Shown: positions 15,961 to 25,266 of the stretch, piece by piece | How the letters are laid out: every line of letters starts with the position of its first letter | Numbering within the stretch: position 1 is the first letter of the stretch | Assembly: GCF_000993825.1 (NCBI RefSeq) | Contig: NZ_CP011114.1 | Span: forward strand, 248,001-312,000 | DNA: 64,000 nucleotides | Origin: Paenibacillus durus ATCC 35681 | GTDB lineage: Bacteria > Bacillota > Bacilli > Paenibacillales > Paenibacillaceae | Direction: 5' to 3' | Program-made: the position numbers and the translations under genes | The notes under the pieces: generated by a model | The model's input: the letters and a program-made list of their open reading frames with translations, nothing else | What the model was told of the DNA's origin: nothing | The model's database searches: none

Positions 15961-16609
15961 GGAGAAAAAGCTGGATTCACGGGCGATATACGGCTGCTTT
16001 ATTGTGCATAACAGTCCCACAGCGGCCGCTGCCGAGCAATACAGAAGGATACGGAATAATATTCGGATTGCAGCGGGAAAGAAGGAGCGAATCTCTCTTG
16101 TCATCACCTCTCCTTCGCCGGGAGAAGGGAAGACGACCTCCGCCGTAAATTTGGCGGTAAGCTTCGCTCAGCGGGGAGATAAGGTGCTTCTGGTGGACGC
16201 CAATGTCAAGAACCCTGCTCTGGGTCAGGTATTCAGCATCAAACAATGGCCCGGACTTGCCGATGGATTAGCTTCCAACATGGATTTTACGGAAACTGTA
16301 TATCCCACAGATGTGGAGAGGCTATCCATCGTCCCGGGCGGATCGCATCTGCCGGGCGCGGCGGATCTGCTCGATTCGCAGGCGATGTCGGAATTTCTGG
16401 ACCGGGCAAGAAATGAATACACTGTTATTTTATTTGACTGCTCTGCGGTATTGGAAACACCTGATGCTATCGCGCTGGCGGGCCGGTGCGACGGGGCCGT
16501 ATTGGTTGTCAGCAGCGGGAAGACGCAGCAGAAGAAAGCTCTCGAGGCCAAGCGCCTATTGGATTTCGGGAAGGTAAGGATACTAGGAAGCCTGCTTAAT
16601 CGGGGTTAG
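15926..16609 (+). CDS. CpsD/EpsB-type bacterial tyrosine kinase, without Tyr-rich tail
   Basis: A 227-residue P-loop protein of the BY-kinase family. Walker A lies in SPSPGEGKTTSAVNLA, Walker A' in VLLVDANVKNPALG, and Walker B in VILFDCSAVLETPDA. The protein would autophosphorylate and tune EPS polymerisation together with the Wzz-like partner. The usual C-terminal tyrosine cluster is missing: the last 35 residues contain no Tyr and the chain ends ILGSLLNRG. Either regulation does not need tail phosphorylation here or the site lies elsewhere. AAGGCGG precedes the ATG inside the upstream gene. Confidence 0.85.
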   Translation: MSMCGVKPLAHREKKLDSRAIYGCFIVHNSPTAAAAEQYRRIRNNIRIAAGKKERISLVITSPSPGEGKTTSAVNLAVSFAQRGDKVLLVDANVKNPALGQVFSIKQWPGLADGLASNMDFTETVYPTDVERLSIVPGGSHLPGAADLLDSQAMSEFLDRARNEYTVILFDCSAVLETPDAIALAGRCDGAVLVVSSGKTQQKKALEAKRLLDFGKVRILGSLLNRG

Positions 16610-16659
16610 GAACAGGGACAGCCGCAGGATTGATTCGTTTTGGGAGGGAGTGGACGACG

Positions 16660-18504
16660 TTGTTTCGTAAGCATCGGCTAACTATTTTGATGTTGTTGGA
16701 TTCGTTTATTGTGTTGACGGCTATTTTCGCGGGAAGCTTCCTGGTGAACGCCTCTTTTAATGTATTTACACATCCGGTGGTTATCAGTTCGGTTGCATTG
16801 CTCCTGAGTCATCATCTCTTTGCTTTTGTGTACCATTTGTACAAGAAAGCCTGGGAATATGCCAGCGTTGAAGAAATTATCCTCATCAGCAAAGTGGTGA
16901 CATTCTCCATGGTTGCCGCGGCTACCGTTCAATACGTCTTCTCGGGCAACGTTCAATACCGTCTGCTGCTGGTGACATGGCTGCTGCATATGCTGCTGAT
17001 CGGCGGGTCGCGTTTTTGCTGGCGGATCATCAGAGCCGCCCATGACAAGCAAGAGACGCAGAGCGAGCCGGATAACGCCAAGCGGACGCTGATCATCGGT
17101 GCGGGCGCGGCCGGAACGATGGTGGCAAGACAGCTCATGTCCGGTTCGAACAAAGCGCTGAAGCCGGTCGCTTTCATTGATGACAATTTGAATAAGCTTG
17201 GCCTCGATATCATGGGGATTCCCGTTGTCGGCGGAACAACAGATATTGTAGAGCTGGCTGAACGGTATCAAATTGAACATATTGTCATCGCGATTCCTTC
17301 GCTTTCCAAGAACCAGCTAAAAACCATTTATGACGAATGCACCAATACCTCCGCCAAAACACAGACCATTCCCATGCTGGAGGATATAGCGAGCGGCAAA
17401 GTCTCCGTCAGCCAAATCAGGGATATTCAGGTCGAGGATCTCCTGGGCAGGGAAGCGGTTCAGCTGGATATTGACCGAATTTCCGATTATGTCACGGGAA
17501 AGGTTGTCCTCGTCACAGGAGCAGGCGGCTCCATCGGTTCGGAGGTATGCAGGCAAATCTCCAGATTCCGGCCGAAAAAGCTGGTGCTGCTCGGCCACGG
17601 AGAGAACAGCATCTATACGATTGAAATCGAGCTGAAAGCGAAATTCCGCGATTCCGGCATCCAGTTCTATACCGAAATCGCGGATTTGCAGGATGAAAGC
17701 AAGATCATCAGCTTAATGGAGCTGCACTGTCCGGACGTGGTCTATCACGCCGCAGCTCACAAGCATGTGCCGCTTATGCAGCGTAATCCCGAGGAAGCGG
17801 TCAAGAATAACATCATCGGCACGATGAATGTCGCGCAGGCCGCCAGCGTGGCGGGAGTCGGCACGTTTGTCATGATCTCAACGGACAAGGCGGTCAATCC
17901 GACCAGTGTGATGGGATCAACCAAACGGATTGCCGAGATGATTATTCAGCACCATGACCGGTTCAGCTCGACCAAATTTGTCGCTGTTCGATTCGGCAAT
18001 GTGCTCGGCAGCCGCGGCAGCGTCATCCCGCTGTTCCGGAAGCAGATTGAGCAGGGCGGACCGGTAACCGTCACGCACCCGGATATGGTCCGGTATTTCA
18101 TGACGATTCCCGAGGCGTCGCGATTGGTCATTCAGGCAGGCGCTCTGGCGCGCGGAGGAGAAATCTTCGTGCTGGATATGGGCGAGCCGGTCAAGATTGT
18201 GGATTTGGCCAAAAATCTGATCCGCATGTCGGGCTACTCCACCGAGGAAATCGGCATTGAGTTCACCGGCATGAGACCGGGAGAGAAGCTGTATGAAGAG
18301 CTACTGCGGGATACGGAAGTTCATGAAGTGCAGGTTTATCCCAAAATCTATGTCGGCAAATCATACGAGGTTAACTTTGAATCCATTAATCATCTGCTCA
18401 AGGTCTACGATTCGCTGTCCATCGAAGAACTGAGAACGATGCTGCTGGATATTGCCAACAACCGCTTTGAAATGGCTCCGCTTAAGAAAGCGACAGTCGT
18501 CTAG
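16660..18504 (+). CDS. epsC: UDP-GlcNAc 4,6-dehydratase, membrane bound (PglF/CapD/EpsC type)
   Basis: About 614 residues. Four N-terminal membrane segments (about 1-110) are followed by a first Rossmann-like domain (IIGAGAAGTMVARQL) and the catalytic SDR domain, with VTGAGGSIGSEV (about residue 288), AAAHKHVPLMQRNPEEAVKNN and the GMRPGEKLYEELL C-terminal signature. It converts UDP-GlcNAc to the 4-keto-6-deoxy sugar, the first step to bacillosamine-type sugars. TTG at 16660, 9 nt behind GGAGGGAG, is the best start; an in-frame TTG at 16630 precedes the ribosome binding site. With EpsN and EpsM in the same locus it completes UDP-diNAcBac synthesis. Confidence 0.92.
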   Translation: MFRKHRLTILMLLDSFIVLTAIFAGSFLVNASFNVFTHPVVISSVALLLSHHLFAFVYHLYKKAWEYASVEEIILISKVVTFSMVAAATVQYVFSGNVQYRLLLVTWLLHMLLIGGSRFCWRIIRAAHDKQETQSEPDNAKRTLIIGAGAAGTMVARQLMSGSNKALKPVAFIDDNLNKLGLDIMGIPVVGGTTDIVELAERYQIEHIVIAIPSLSKNQLKTIYDECTNTSAKTQTIPMLEDIASGKVSVSQIRDIQVEDLLGREAVQLDIDRISDYVTGKVVLVTGAGGSIGSEVCRQISRFRPKKLVLLGHGENSIYTIEIELKAKFRDSGIQFYTEIADLQDESKIISLMELHCPDVVYHAAAHKHVPLMQRNPEEAVKNNIIGTMNVAQAASVAGVGTFVMISTDKAVNPTSVMGSTKRIAEMIIQHHDRFSSTKFVAVRFGNVLGSRGSVIPLFRKQIEQGGPVTVTHPDMVRYFMTIPEASRLVIQAGALARGGEIFVLDMGEPVKIVDLAKNLIRMSGYSTEEIGIEFTGMRPGEKLYEELLRDTEVHEVQVYPKIYVGKSYEVNFESINHLLKVYDSLSIEELRTMLLDIANNRFEMAPLKKATVV

Positions 18505-18528
18505 ACGCCATGGAAAGGAAGACGGCTT

Positions 18529-19698
18529 ATGTCCCGAAAAGTGTTGTTTTGCGCAACGGTAGATTACCATTTCAGCGCCTTTCATTTACCAGTGCTCGAA
18601 TGGTTCAAGCAGCGCGGCTGGGAGGTTCATATCGCGGCCAGGGGCGGGCTTGACCTTCCTTACGTAGACAAGAAATTTAATATCCCGATTGAGCGGTCGC
18701 CGCTTCGCCGGGGTAACTTGGAAGCTTATCGTCAGCTAAGGGAAATTATGCGGCAGAATGACTACGGGATTATTCATGCCCATACCCCGATGGGCGGCGT
18801 TCTGGCCCGATTGGCAGCAGCCAATTCCCGTAACAAGGGAACTCGGGTAATCTATACCGCCCATGGCTTTCATTTCTGCAAAGGGTCGCCGCTGACGAAC
18901 TGGCTGCTGTATTACCCGATCGAGAAGGGTCTTTCGCGGCTGACGGACTGTCTGATCACGATTAACGACGAAGATTATCGCTTGGCCGCCCGGCGGAGGT
19001 TCAAAGCGCGGCAAATTGAGCATGTGCATGGCGTGGGGGTCAACACGGACAGATTCAAGCCGGTGACACAGGTGGAGAAGGCCAGGCTAAGGCAGGATTC
19101 TCCCTATGGGCCGGAGGATTTCCTGATGTTCTATGCCGCGGAATTCAACGGAAATAAAAATCATCAGCTGCTCATTCGCGCCCTGGCCCGGGTTCAAGAT
19201 CAAGAACCCAGAATCAAGCTTCTGCTCGCGGGAGAAGGCCCGCTGCAGGAACAATGCCGCAAGCTGGCATTGGAGCTCGGGATTGCGGACAAAGTGGACT
19301 TTCTCGGCTACCGGAAAGACATTGACCGGCTGCTGCCCATGTGCGATGCGGCGGTTTCGGCAAGTCTAAGGGAGGGACTGCCGGTCAATATTATGGAAGC
19401 GATGGCCTGCGGCCTTCCCGTTATCGCAACAAGCAACAGGGGTCATGCGGAGCTCGTGAAGCACGGAGAGAACGGATATATCGTTGAACCGGGTCAGGAG
19501 GAGCCGTTCGCCGAGCATATGCTTCGCCTGTGCCGATCCATGGAGTTACGGAGCAGGCTCGGCAAGAGAAGCCTGGAGCTTACCGAAGCTTATAAATTGC
19601 CATCGGTCGTAGAGGAGCTTGCGTCAATTTACTCAAAGCATATGGGAGAGGAGGAGGGATATGAAGCCGGAAATCAGCGTTATCATGCCCATATATAA
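18529..19698 (+). CDS. glycosyltransferase family 4 (EpsD-like)
   Basis: A 389-residue GT-B fold retaining glycosyltransferase. The N-terminal domain has HTPMGGVLARLAA and TAHGFHFCKG, the latter typical of the EpsD/WbnH-like branch. The C-terminal nucleotide-sugar domain has EGLPVNIMEAMACGLPVIA, the E-x7-E motif. It should add a sugar to the lipid-linked EPS repeat on the cytosolic face. It sits where epsD lies in B. subtilis. Its last 38 bp overlap the next gene. Confidence 0.88.
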   Translation: MSRKVLFCATVDYHFSAFHLPVLEWFKQRGWEVHIAARGGLDLPYVDKKFNIPIERSPLRRGNLEAYRQLREIMRQNDYGIIHAHTPMGGVLARLAAANSRNKGTRVIYTAHGFHFCKGSPLTNWLLYYPIEKGLSRLTDCLITINDEDYRLAARRRFKARQIEHVHGVGVNTDRFKPVTQVEKARLRQDSPYGPEDFLMFYAAEFNGNKNHQLLIRALARVQDQEPRIKLLLAGEGPLQEQCRKLALELGIADKVDFLGYRKDIDRLLPMCDAAVSASLREGLPVNIMEAMACGLPVIATSNRGHAELVKHGENGYIVEPGQEEPFAEHMLRLCRSMELRSRLGKRSLELTEAYKLPSVVEELASIYSKHMGEEEGYEAGNQRYHAHI

Positions 19699-20848
19699 TA
19701 TGGAAGCTTATTTGCCGAGATGTCTGGATAGTCTGCTCAGCCAAAGCTTCGGCGATCTGGAGATTATCGCGGTTAACGACGGTTCGACGGACGGCAGTCT
19801 CCCCATTCTTGAGCAATATGCCGGAAGAGACGACCGCATAGTTCTCATCAACCGGAGCAACGGCGGCGTATCTTCCGCCCGCAATGAAGGCATCAGGCAC
19901 GCAGCGGGAAGGTACATCGCCTTTGTCGATCCGGATGATTGGGCCGACCGGGAGATGCTCATGGCGATGCGCCAAACGGCGGAGGACGAGGATGCGGATA
20001 TTGTCATGTGCACGTATGTGCGCGAGTTCGGTACGCACGCGAAAGAGAAAATATTCCGGCTGCCGGATGTGAAGGTATACCGGGGTGAAGAGGTTCAGGA
20101 GCATATTACGAGACGGCTGTTTGGTCCGCTGAGAGAGGAACTGGCGCAGCCTGATTATTTGGACGCCTGGGGACCCGTGTGGGGCAAGCTGTACCGGGCG
20201 GATCTGATTCACAGAGCGGCCGCCTCTTTTATCGATCTGGAAATTATCGGAACCAATGAGGACTCACTTTTTAACATCCAGGTATGTCACTATGCATCCT
20301 CCTTCGTCTTTCTAAATCGCCCGTTCTATCATTACTGGAAATCCAACACTTCGTCCATTACCTCCCGCTATAACCCTTTGTTGGAGAGTAAATTCAGCAA
20401 GCTGTACGGTTATATGAACTCTTTTATTGCAGAGCATGAACTGCCGGCAGAATATACTCAGGCGCTCCGCAACCGGGTGTGCATCAATATACTGGGACTC
20501 GGTCTCAACATTATAAGTGAAGATTACAAGGCATCGCCATTTGCCAAAATCAAGGATATTCACTTACTTGTCTCCAAGTGGGAAGTGGTCTCGGCGTTTG
20601 CCGGATTTGAGCTGAGGTACTGCACCAAAGCCTGGAGAATCTTTTTCCTGCTGGGAAAATGGAGAGTGGCTACGGGGATCTATCTGATGTTGAAGGTAAT
20701 CAACCAATTGCGAATCAAGAATACGAGAGGTGTGGACAATGGAACCCGTTCGAATTCTTCAGGTCGTCACCATGATGAATCGGGGCGGACTGGAGACTAT
20801 GCTCATGAACTACTACCGTCAGATGGACCGAGGCAAAATTCAGTTTGA
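19661..20848 (+). CDS. glycosyltransferase family 2
   Basis: About 395 residues. The GT-A domain starts VIMPIYNMEAYLPRCLDSLL and has the VNDGSTDGS and VDPDDW (D-x-D) motifs, typical of EpsE/EpsH/EpsJ inverting transferases. GGAGGAGGG just before ATG 19661 fixes the start. The last ~36 residues (after KNTRGVDN) are an out-of-frame reading of the next gene's start, giving a 110-bp overlap; the ancestral stop was probably near 20735. The product may carry a non-native tail. Confidence 0.85.
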   Translation: MKPEISVIMPIYNMEAYLPRCLDSLLSQSFGDLEIIAVNDGSTDGSLPILEQYAGRDDRIVLINRSNGGVSSARNEGIRHAAGRYIAFVDPDDWADREMLMAMRQTAEDEDADIVMCTYVREFGTHAKEKIFRLPDVKVYRGEEVQEHITRRLFGPLREELAQPDYLDAWGPVWGKLYRADLIHRAAASFIDLEIIGTNEDSLFNIQVCHYASSFVFLNRPFYHYWKSNTSSITSRYNPLLESKFSKLYGYMNSFIAEHELPAEYTQALRNRVCINILGLGLNIISEDYKASPFAKIKDIHLLVSKWEVVSAFAGFELRYCTKAWRIFFLLGKWRVATGIYLMLKVINQLRIKNTRGVDNGTRSNSSGRHHDESGRTGDYAHELLPSDGPRQNSV

Positions 20849-21863
20849 CTTTATGGTTCACCGGCTGGAGAGAGGCCACTATGATGACGAAATCGAATCG
20901 CTTGGCGGGGTCATCTACCGCATGCCGCCGATCAGACCGGGAAATTACAGGCTGTACTTTAAAAAATTGGCGGAGTTCTTTGGCACACACTCGGAATACC
21001 GCGTCGTTCATTCCCACATCAATGAGAACAGCAGCTTTGTTCTGCGGGCGGCGAAGCAGGCCGGAATTCCGTGCCGGATCGCACACAGCCATTTAAGCGA
21101 CCTGAAACTGGATTTAAAGTTTCCTTTCCGCGTATACGCGAAAGCGGTCATGAAGGATAATCCAACCCGGTATTTTGCCTGCTCGAAGAACGCGGGACGC
21201 TGGCTGTTCGGCAAAAGGATTGAGAAGACAGATGATTTGATTGTCATGAATAACGCCATCAACCTTCGGGAGTTCGCATTAGACCTTTCTGTGCGCGAAC
21301 AGGTGAGAGACGAGCTTCAGGCGGGCGAGCGTCTGGTGATCGGCCATGTCGGCCGGTTTAACGAGCAGAAGAACCACACGTTTCTGATTGACATCTTTCA
21401 GAGCATCTACCGGAGAAATCCCAATGTGCTTCTGGTTCTGGTTGGGGCGGGACATCTGGAGCTGGCGGTCCGGCGTAAAGTCGAAAAGCTGGGGTTAAGC
21501 GGCAATGTCGCCTTCCTGGGCGTACGTTCGGATATTTCCAGGCTGATGCAGAGCATGGATCTGTTCCTGTTCCCTTCCCTGTACGAAGGGCTTCCTGTCG
21601 TTCTCGTCGAAGCGCAGGCCGCAGGACTGAGATGCATCGCCTCTAGCGCAATTACCAGGGAGGCGGATTTAACGGGCAGGGTGCGGTTTATCGGTCTGCA
21701 GGACTCCCCAGACTATTGGGCGCTGGCGGTGCTGGATTCCTCCTATGAGCATGCGGATACAGCGGAGCAGCTGCGCGAAAGCGGATATGACTCCGCGCAG
21801 ACCGCCGCGTGGCTGGCCTCCTTCTACCATTCGGCGTGGCGGCCAATTCTTAACCCGAGGTGA
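20739..21863 (+). CDS. glycosyltransferase family 4 (EpsF-like)
   Basis: About 374 residues, GT-B. N-terminal RILQVVTMMNRGGLETMLMNYYR and HSHINENS, and C-terminal GHVGRFNEQKNH and FPSLYEGLPVVLVEAQAAGL, match the EpsF branch of GT4. GAGAGG lies 8 nt before ATG 20739. The start lies inside the preceding GT2 gene; the stop is 5 bp before the next ATG. Confidence 0.87.
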   Translation: MEPVRILQVVTMMNRGGLETMLMNYYRQMDRGKIQFDFMVHRLERGHYDDEIESLGGVIYRMPPIRPGNYRLYFKKLAEFFGTHSEYRVVHSHINENSSFVLRAAKQAGIPCRIAHSHLSDLKLDLKFPFRVYAKAVMKDNPTRYFACSKNAGRWLFGKRIEKTDDLIVMNNAINLREFALDLSVREQVRDELQAGERLVIGHVGRFNEQKNHTFLIDIFQSIYRRNPNVLLVLVGAGHLELAVRRKVEKLGLSGNVAFLGVRSDISRLMQSMDLFLFPSLYEGLPVVLVEAQAAGLRCIASSAITREADLTGRVRFIGLQDSPDYWALAVLDSSYEHADTAEQLRESGYDSAQTAAWLASFYHSAWRPILNPR

Positions 21864-21868
21864 TTACA

Positions 21869-22816
21869 ATGGTTCCTTCGCTTACGGTCTTTACTCCGAC
21901 TTACAATAGAGCGCATACCCTCCATCTATGCTATGAGAGCCTGCTTAGGCAGTCCTGCAAGGATTTTGTCTGGCTGATTATCGACGACGGCTCCACGGAC
22001 CGGACCAGAGAACTGGTAGAGGGCTGGATAAGCGAAGGCAGAATAGCCATCCGTTATCACTATCAGGACAATCTGGGCATGCACGGCGGGCATAATGCGG
22101 CCTATGAACGGATTGATACGGAGCTTAACGTCTGCATCGATTCGGATGATTATTTGGCCGATGATGCGGTGGATAAAATTCTCACCTTCTGGAAGAAGTA
22201 TGGAAGCGAGCAGTATGCCGGTATCGTGGGCCTGGACGCTTCGCCGGACGGGGAAATTATCGGAACGGACATGCCGGAGGGGCTGAAAGCGTCGACGCTT
22301 AGCGGCCTGTACGCCAAGTGGAAGGTCAAGGGCGACAAGAAGCTGGTGTACCGTACCGCCATGACTAGCAGCGTTCCGCCTTACCCGATTTTTCCGGGCG
22401 AGAAATACGTTCCGCTCTCCTATAAATATCTGCTGATCGATCAGCAACTCCCGCTGCTGATCATGAACGAGGTGCTCTGCCATGTGGAATACAGAGCCGA
22501 CGGCTCAAGCCTGAACATGATGAATCAGTATCGCAAAAACCCGCAGGGCTTCGCTTTTTTTCGGAAAGTGGCGATGGTTTATGCGCCTTCGTTCAAGGAA
22601 AGGCTTCGCGAAGCGGTCCATTACGTGTCCAGCAGCTTGATCATGGGGAACCGGAAATTTATTGCGGAGTCCCCGCGAAAGGGAATGACTGTGCTGGCGC
22701 TTCCGCTGGGAAGCTTGCTGTACCTGTACATTCGGCGGACGCAGCGCGCAGCGCCGATTTCCGCGACAGAAACGCCGAGCAGGATCAGGCCGGTTCAGGA
22801 GAGTGACTCCCAATGA
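21869..22816 (+). CDS. glycosyltransferase family 2
   Basis: About 315 residues. GT-A domain with VFTPTYNRAHTL, IDDGSTDRT, NLGMHGGHNAAYE and a CIDSDDYL D-x-D region. CGAGGTGA just before ATG 21869. It overlaps the polymerase gene by 4 bp. The acceptor cannot be predicted. Confidence 0.85.
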   Translation: MVPSLTVFTPTYNRAHTLHLCYESLLRQSCKDFVWLIIDDGSTDRTRELVEGWISEGRIAIRYHYQDNLGMHGGHNAAYERIDTELNVCIDSDDYLADDAVDKILTFWKKYGSEQYAGIVGLDASPDGEIIGTDMPEGLKASTLSGLYAKWKVKGDKKLVYRTAMTSSVPPYPIFPGEKYVPLSYKYLLIDQQLPLLIMNEVLCHVEYRADGSSLNMMNQYRKNPQGFAFFRKVAMVYAPSFKERLREAVHYVSSSLIMGNRKFIAESPRKGMTVLALPLGSLLYLYIRRTQRAAPISATETPSRIRPVQESDSQ

Positions 22817-23886
22817 CCGTATTATGGATACTCCTGGCTTTTGCCTATCTGTTCTCGCTTTCGGCCAGGTACTTCTCCACGCCGGACGTATCTCTTCCTG
22901 CAACCGTCAGACCTAATCGTGTCCTGTTCCTAGCTACGGCCGTCCTGTTCTGTCTTGTTGCCGGGCTCCGGAAGAATATTGGCGATACGGAGATGTATAT
23001 CCATTCATATCTCACAGATGATTTCACTTGGCAGTATGTGTGGACCAACGACGACATCGGCTTTAATATTTTTCAAAAATTTTTGAAGATGTACACGAAC
23101 GATCCGCAGTACATGATCTTGATTACGGCGTTTATCACCAACATGCTCATTATTATGATGCTGCATAAATACGCGCGGCTGTTCGAGCTGGGCGTGTATA
23201 TCTACATTACTTCCGGCGCGTTTATCGTCTCCATGAACGGAATCCGGCAGTATTTGGCGACTTCGATCGTATTCGCCGCGACAAAATATTTGTTTGAAGG
23301 CAACTGGAAGAGGTATATCCCGGTGGTCCTGTTCGCTTCTTTGTTCCATCAAAGCGCGCTGATTCTGATTCCGATCTTTTTCATCGTTAGGAGAAAAGCT
23401 TGGACGGCCTCGACCCTGATGCTGCTCGGCTTCGCGGTCCTGATCGTCTTCGGCTACAGTCAATTCTCGCAAGTTTTGTTCTCGGCGATCAAGGATACGC
23501 AGTATGGCGTGTACCAGACCTTGTCGGAGGGCGGCGCCAATGTTGTGCGGGTGGCCTTTTTCGGATTGCCGCTGGTCATTGCTTATCTTGGCAGGAAGAA
23601 GCTGAGCGCGCAGTTCCCTGACATTGATATTATTGTCAACATGTCGCTGATCGGATTTGTACTGATGCTGGTCGCTACCCAGAACTGGATTTTTGCCAGA
23701 CTGGCGATCTATTTTACCCTTTATCAGATTTTGCTTACGGCATGGATGGTGAAGGCGTTCCGCAGAAAGGATCAGAAGCTGGTGTATCTGGTTGTCCTGA
23801 TCGTGTACCTTATCTATTTCTTCTATGAAAATGTGATCACACTCGGCATTGATTATAGAAGCAACATTATCACCTGGTTCAACTAA
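22813..23886 (+). CDS. epsG: EpsG-family polysaccharide polymerase (Wzy-like)
   Basis: A 357-residue integral membrane protein with about ten hydrophobic segments. The loop AGLRKNIGDTEMYIHSY matches the EpsG RxxxGTDT..Y pattern, and a later MNGIRQYLATSI segment and FHQSALILIPIF match the H-x-S-A motif of the family. It is expected to polymerise flipped repeat units at the outer face. Position inside a run of glycosyltransferase genes, as in B. subtilis eps, supports this. Confidence 0.87.
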   Translation: MTVLWILLAFAYLFSLSARYFSTPDVSLPATVRPNRVLFLATAVLFCLVAGLRKNIGDTEMYIHSYLTDDFTWQYVWTNDDIGFNIFQKFLKMYTNDPQYMILITAFITNMLIIMMLHKYARLFELGVYIYITSGAFIVSMNGIRQYLATSIVFAATKYLFEGNWKRYIPVVLFASLFHQSALILIPIFFIVRRKAWTASTLMLLGFAVLIVFGYSQFSQVLFSAIKDTQYGVYQTLSEGGANVVRVAFFGLPLVIAYLGRKKLSAQFPDIDIIVNMSLIGFVLMLVATQNWIFARLAIYFTLYQILLTAWMVKAFRRKDQKLVYLVVLIVYLIYFFYENVITLGIDYRSNIITWFN

Positions 23887-23898
23887 GGAGGCGGACGG

Positions 23899-24633
23899 AT
23901 GAATTCTTCGACGAAGATCCCCAAGGTTGTCCATTACTGCTGGTTCGGCCGCGGCGAGAAGCCGGGAAAGCTTCAAAAATGCATCAAGAGCTGGCACAAG
24001 CATTTGCCCGGCTTTCAATTCGTGGAATGGAACGAGGATAACTTCGACGTAACGGTTAACCGGTATGTGAAGGAAGCCTATGAACACCGGAAATATGCGT
24101 TTGTCAGCGACTATGCCCGGCTGCACGCTTTATATACCCGAGGCGGAATCTATATGGACACGGATGTTGAAGTGATCAGGCCGCTGGACCGCTTTCTGGA
24201 GCTGGAGGCTTTCTCGGGGTTTGAGGATGGGCATTTTCTGCAATCGGGCACGATGGGGGCGGTCGCCGGACACCCCTGGATCAAGGAGCTGCTGGATTAT
24301 TACGAGGGCCGGAGCTTTCTCCTGCCGGACGGCTCGCCGGATACGACGACCAACACGGCTGTGATCAGCGAAATTTGCATACGGCACGGTCTGGAGCTTA
24401 ACGGAAAGTATCAGGTGACGGAGAACGGAGTAACCTTCTATCCCCGGACTTACTTTAGTCCGTACGATTACATTAATGGCGGAAGCTACCTGAGCGAGGA
24501 GAGCTATACGATTCATCATTTTGCGCAGTCCTGGCTTCCGCTTCACGTCCGGATAAGGAGCGGCGTAAAGCGGACGGTCAGCCGGGTAGTCGGTCCGGAG
24601 AATATTGCAAGAATGAGGAAGATATTCTCATAG
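23899..24633 (+). CDS. glycosyltransferase with DXD sugar-binding motif (GT32-like)
   Basis: A 244-residue protein starting IPKVVHYCWFGRGEKPGKLQKCIKSW, then FVSDYARLHALYTRGGIYMDTDVE. The VSDYARL-x-LY-x-xGG-x-Y-x-D-x-D pattern is diagnostic of the DXD-containing Gly_transf_sug / GT32 group (OCH1- and capsule-type). GGAGG is positioned before the ATG. The donor is unknown. Confidence 0.88.
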   Translation: MNSSTKIPKVVHYCWFGRGEKPGKLQKCIKSWHKHLPGFQFVEWNEDNFDVTVNRYVKEAYEHRKYAFVSDYARLHALYTRGGIYMDTDVEVIRPLDRFLELEAFSGFEDGHFLQSGTMGAVAGHPWIKELLDYYEGRSFLLPDGSPDTTTNTAVISEICIRHGLELNGKYQVTENGVTFYPRTYFSPYDYINGGSYLSEESYTIHHFAQSWLPLHVRIRSGVKRTVSRVVGPENIARMRKIFS

Positions 24634-24646
24634 GGGTGAGATTCGT

Positions 24647-25261
24647 ATGAAAAGAGCATTTGATCTGGCGGTATCGCTGGCGTTGTTGATTGTGCTGTCG
24701 CCCGTTATCGCGGGAACGGCATTGCTGGTGCGGTTAAAGCTCGGTTCGCCGATTCTGTTCAAGCAGACGCGGCCCGGATTCCATGGCAAACCATTTCATG
24801 TCTATAAATTCAGGACGATGACGGATGAGAGGGACGCCTCGGGCGAGCTTCTGTCCGATCATATCCGCCTGACATCATTCGGGAAATTTCTTCGCAAATA
24901 CAGCTTGGATGAACTTCCCCAGCTGTGGAATGTGGTTAACGGCGATATTAGTCTGGTCGGTCCAAGGCCCCTGCTCATGAGCTATTTGCAGCTGTACACG
25001 GAGGAGCAGGCCCGCCGTCATCTGGTCAAGCCGGGAATTACCGGATGGGCGCAGGTGAACGGACGAAACGCGATTTCCTGGGAAGAGAAATTTAAGCTCG
25101 ATACGTGGTATGTCGATCATTACAGCTTCGCTCTGGATCTGAAGATTTTGGGCATGACGCTGCTTAAAGTCGTCAGATCGGAAGGCATCAGCAGCGGAAA
25201 CCACGTCACTATGCCTGTATTTCAGGGAGGCGTGAACAAAGAAGAAGGAAGTGGAGGTTGA
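24647..25261 (+). CDS. epsL: undecaprenyl-phosphate phosphosugar transferase (EpsL-like)
   Basis: A 204-residue monotopic phosphoglycosyl transferase of the PglC type. An N-terminal re-entrant hydrophobic helix carries the conserved Ser-Pro (VLSPVI), followed by [16 protein letters not shown] with the catalytic Asp-Glu, SLVGPRPLL and [14 protein letters not shown]. It starts the repeat unit on undecaprenyl phosphate. The closest family type uses UDP-diNAcBac or UDP-6-deoxy-GlcNAc-derived sugars, matching EpsC/N/M in this locus. Confidence 0.93.
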   Translation: MKRAFDLAVSLALLIVLSPVIAGTALLVRLKLGSPILFKQTRPGFHGKPFHVYKFRTMTDERDASGELLSDHIRLTSFGKFLRKYSLDELPQLWNVVNGDISLVGPRPLLMSYLQLYTEEQARRHLVKPGITGWAQVNGRNAISWEEKFKLDTWYVDHYSFALDLKILGMTLLKVVRSEGISSGNHVTMPVFQGGVNKEEGSGG

Positions 25262-25266
25262 TAAGG

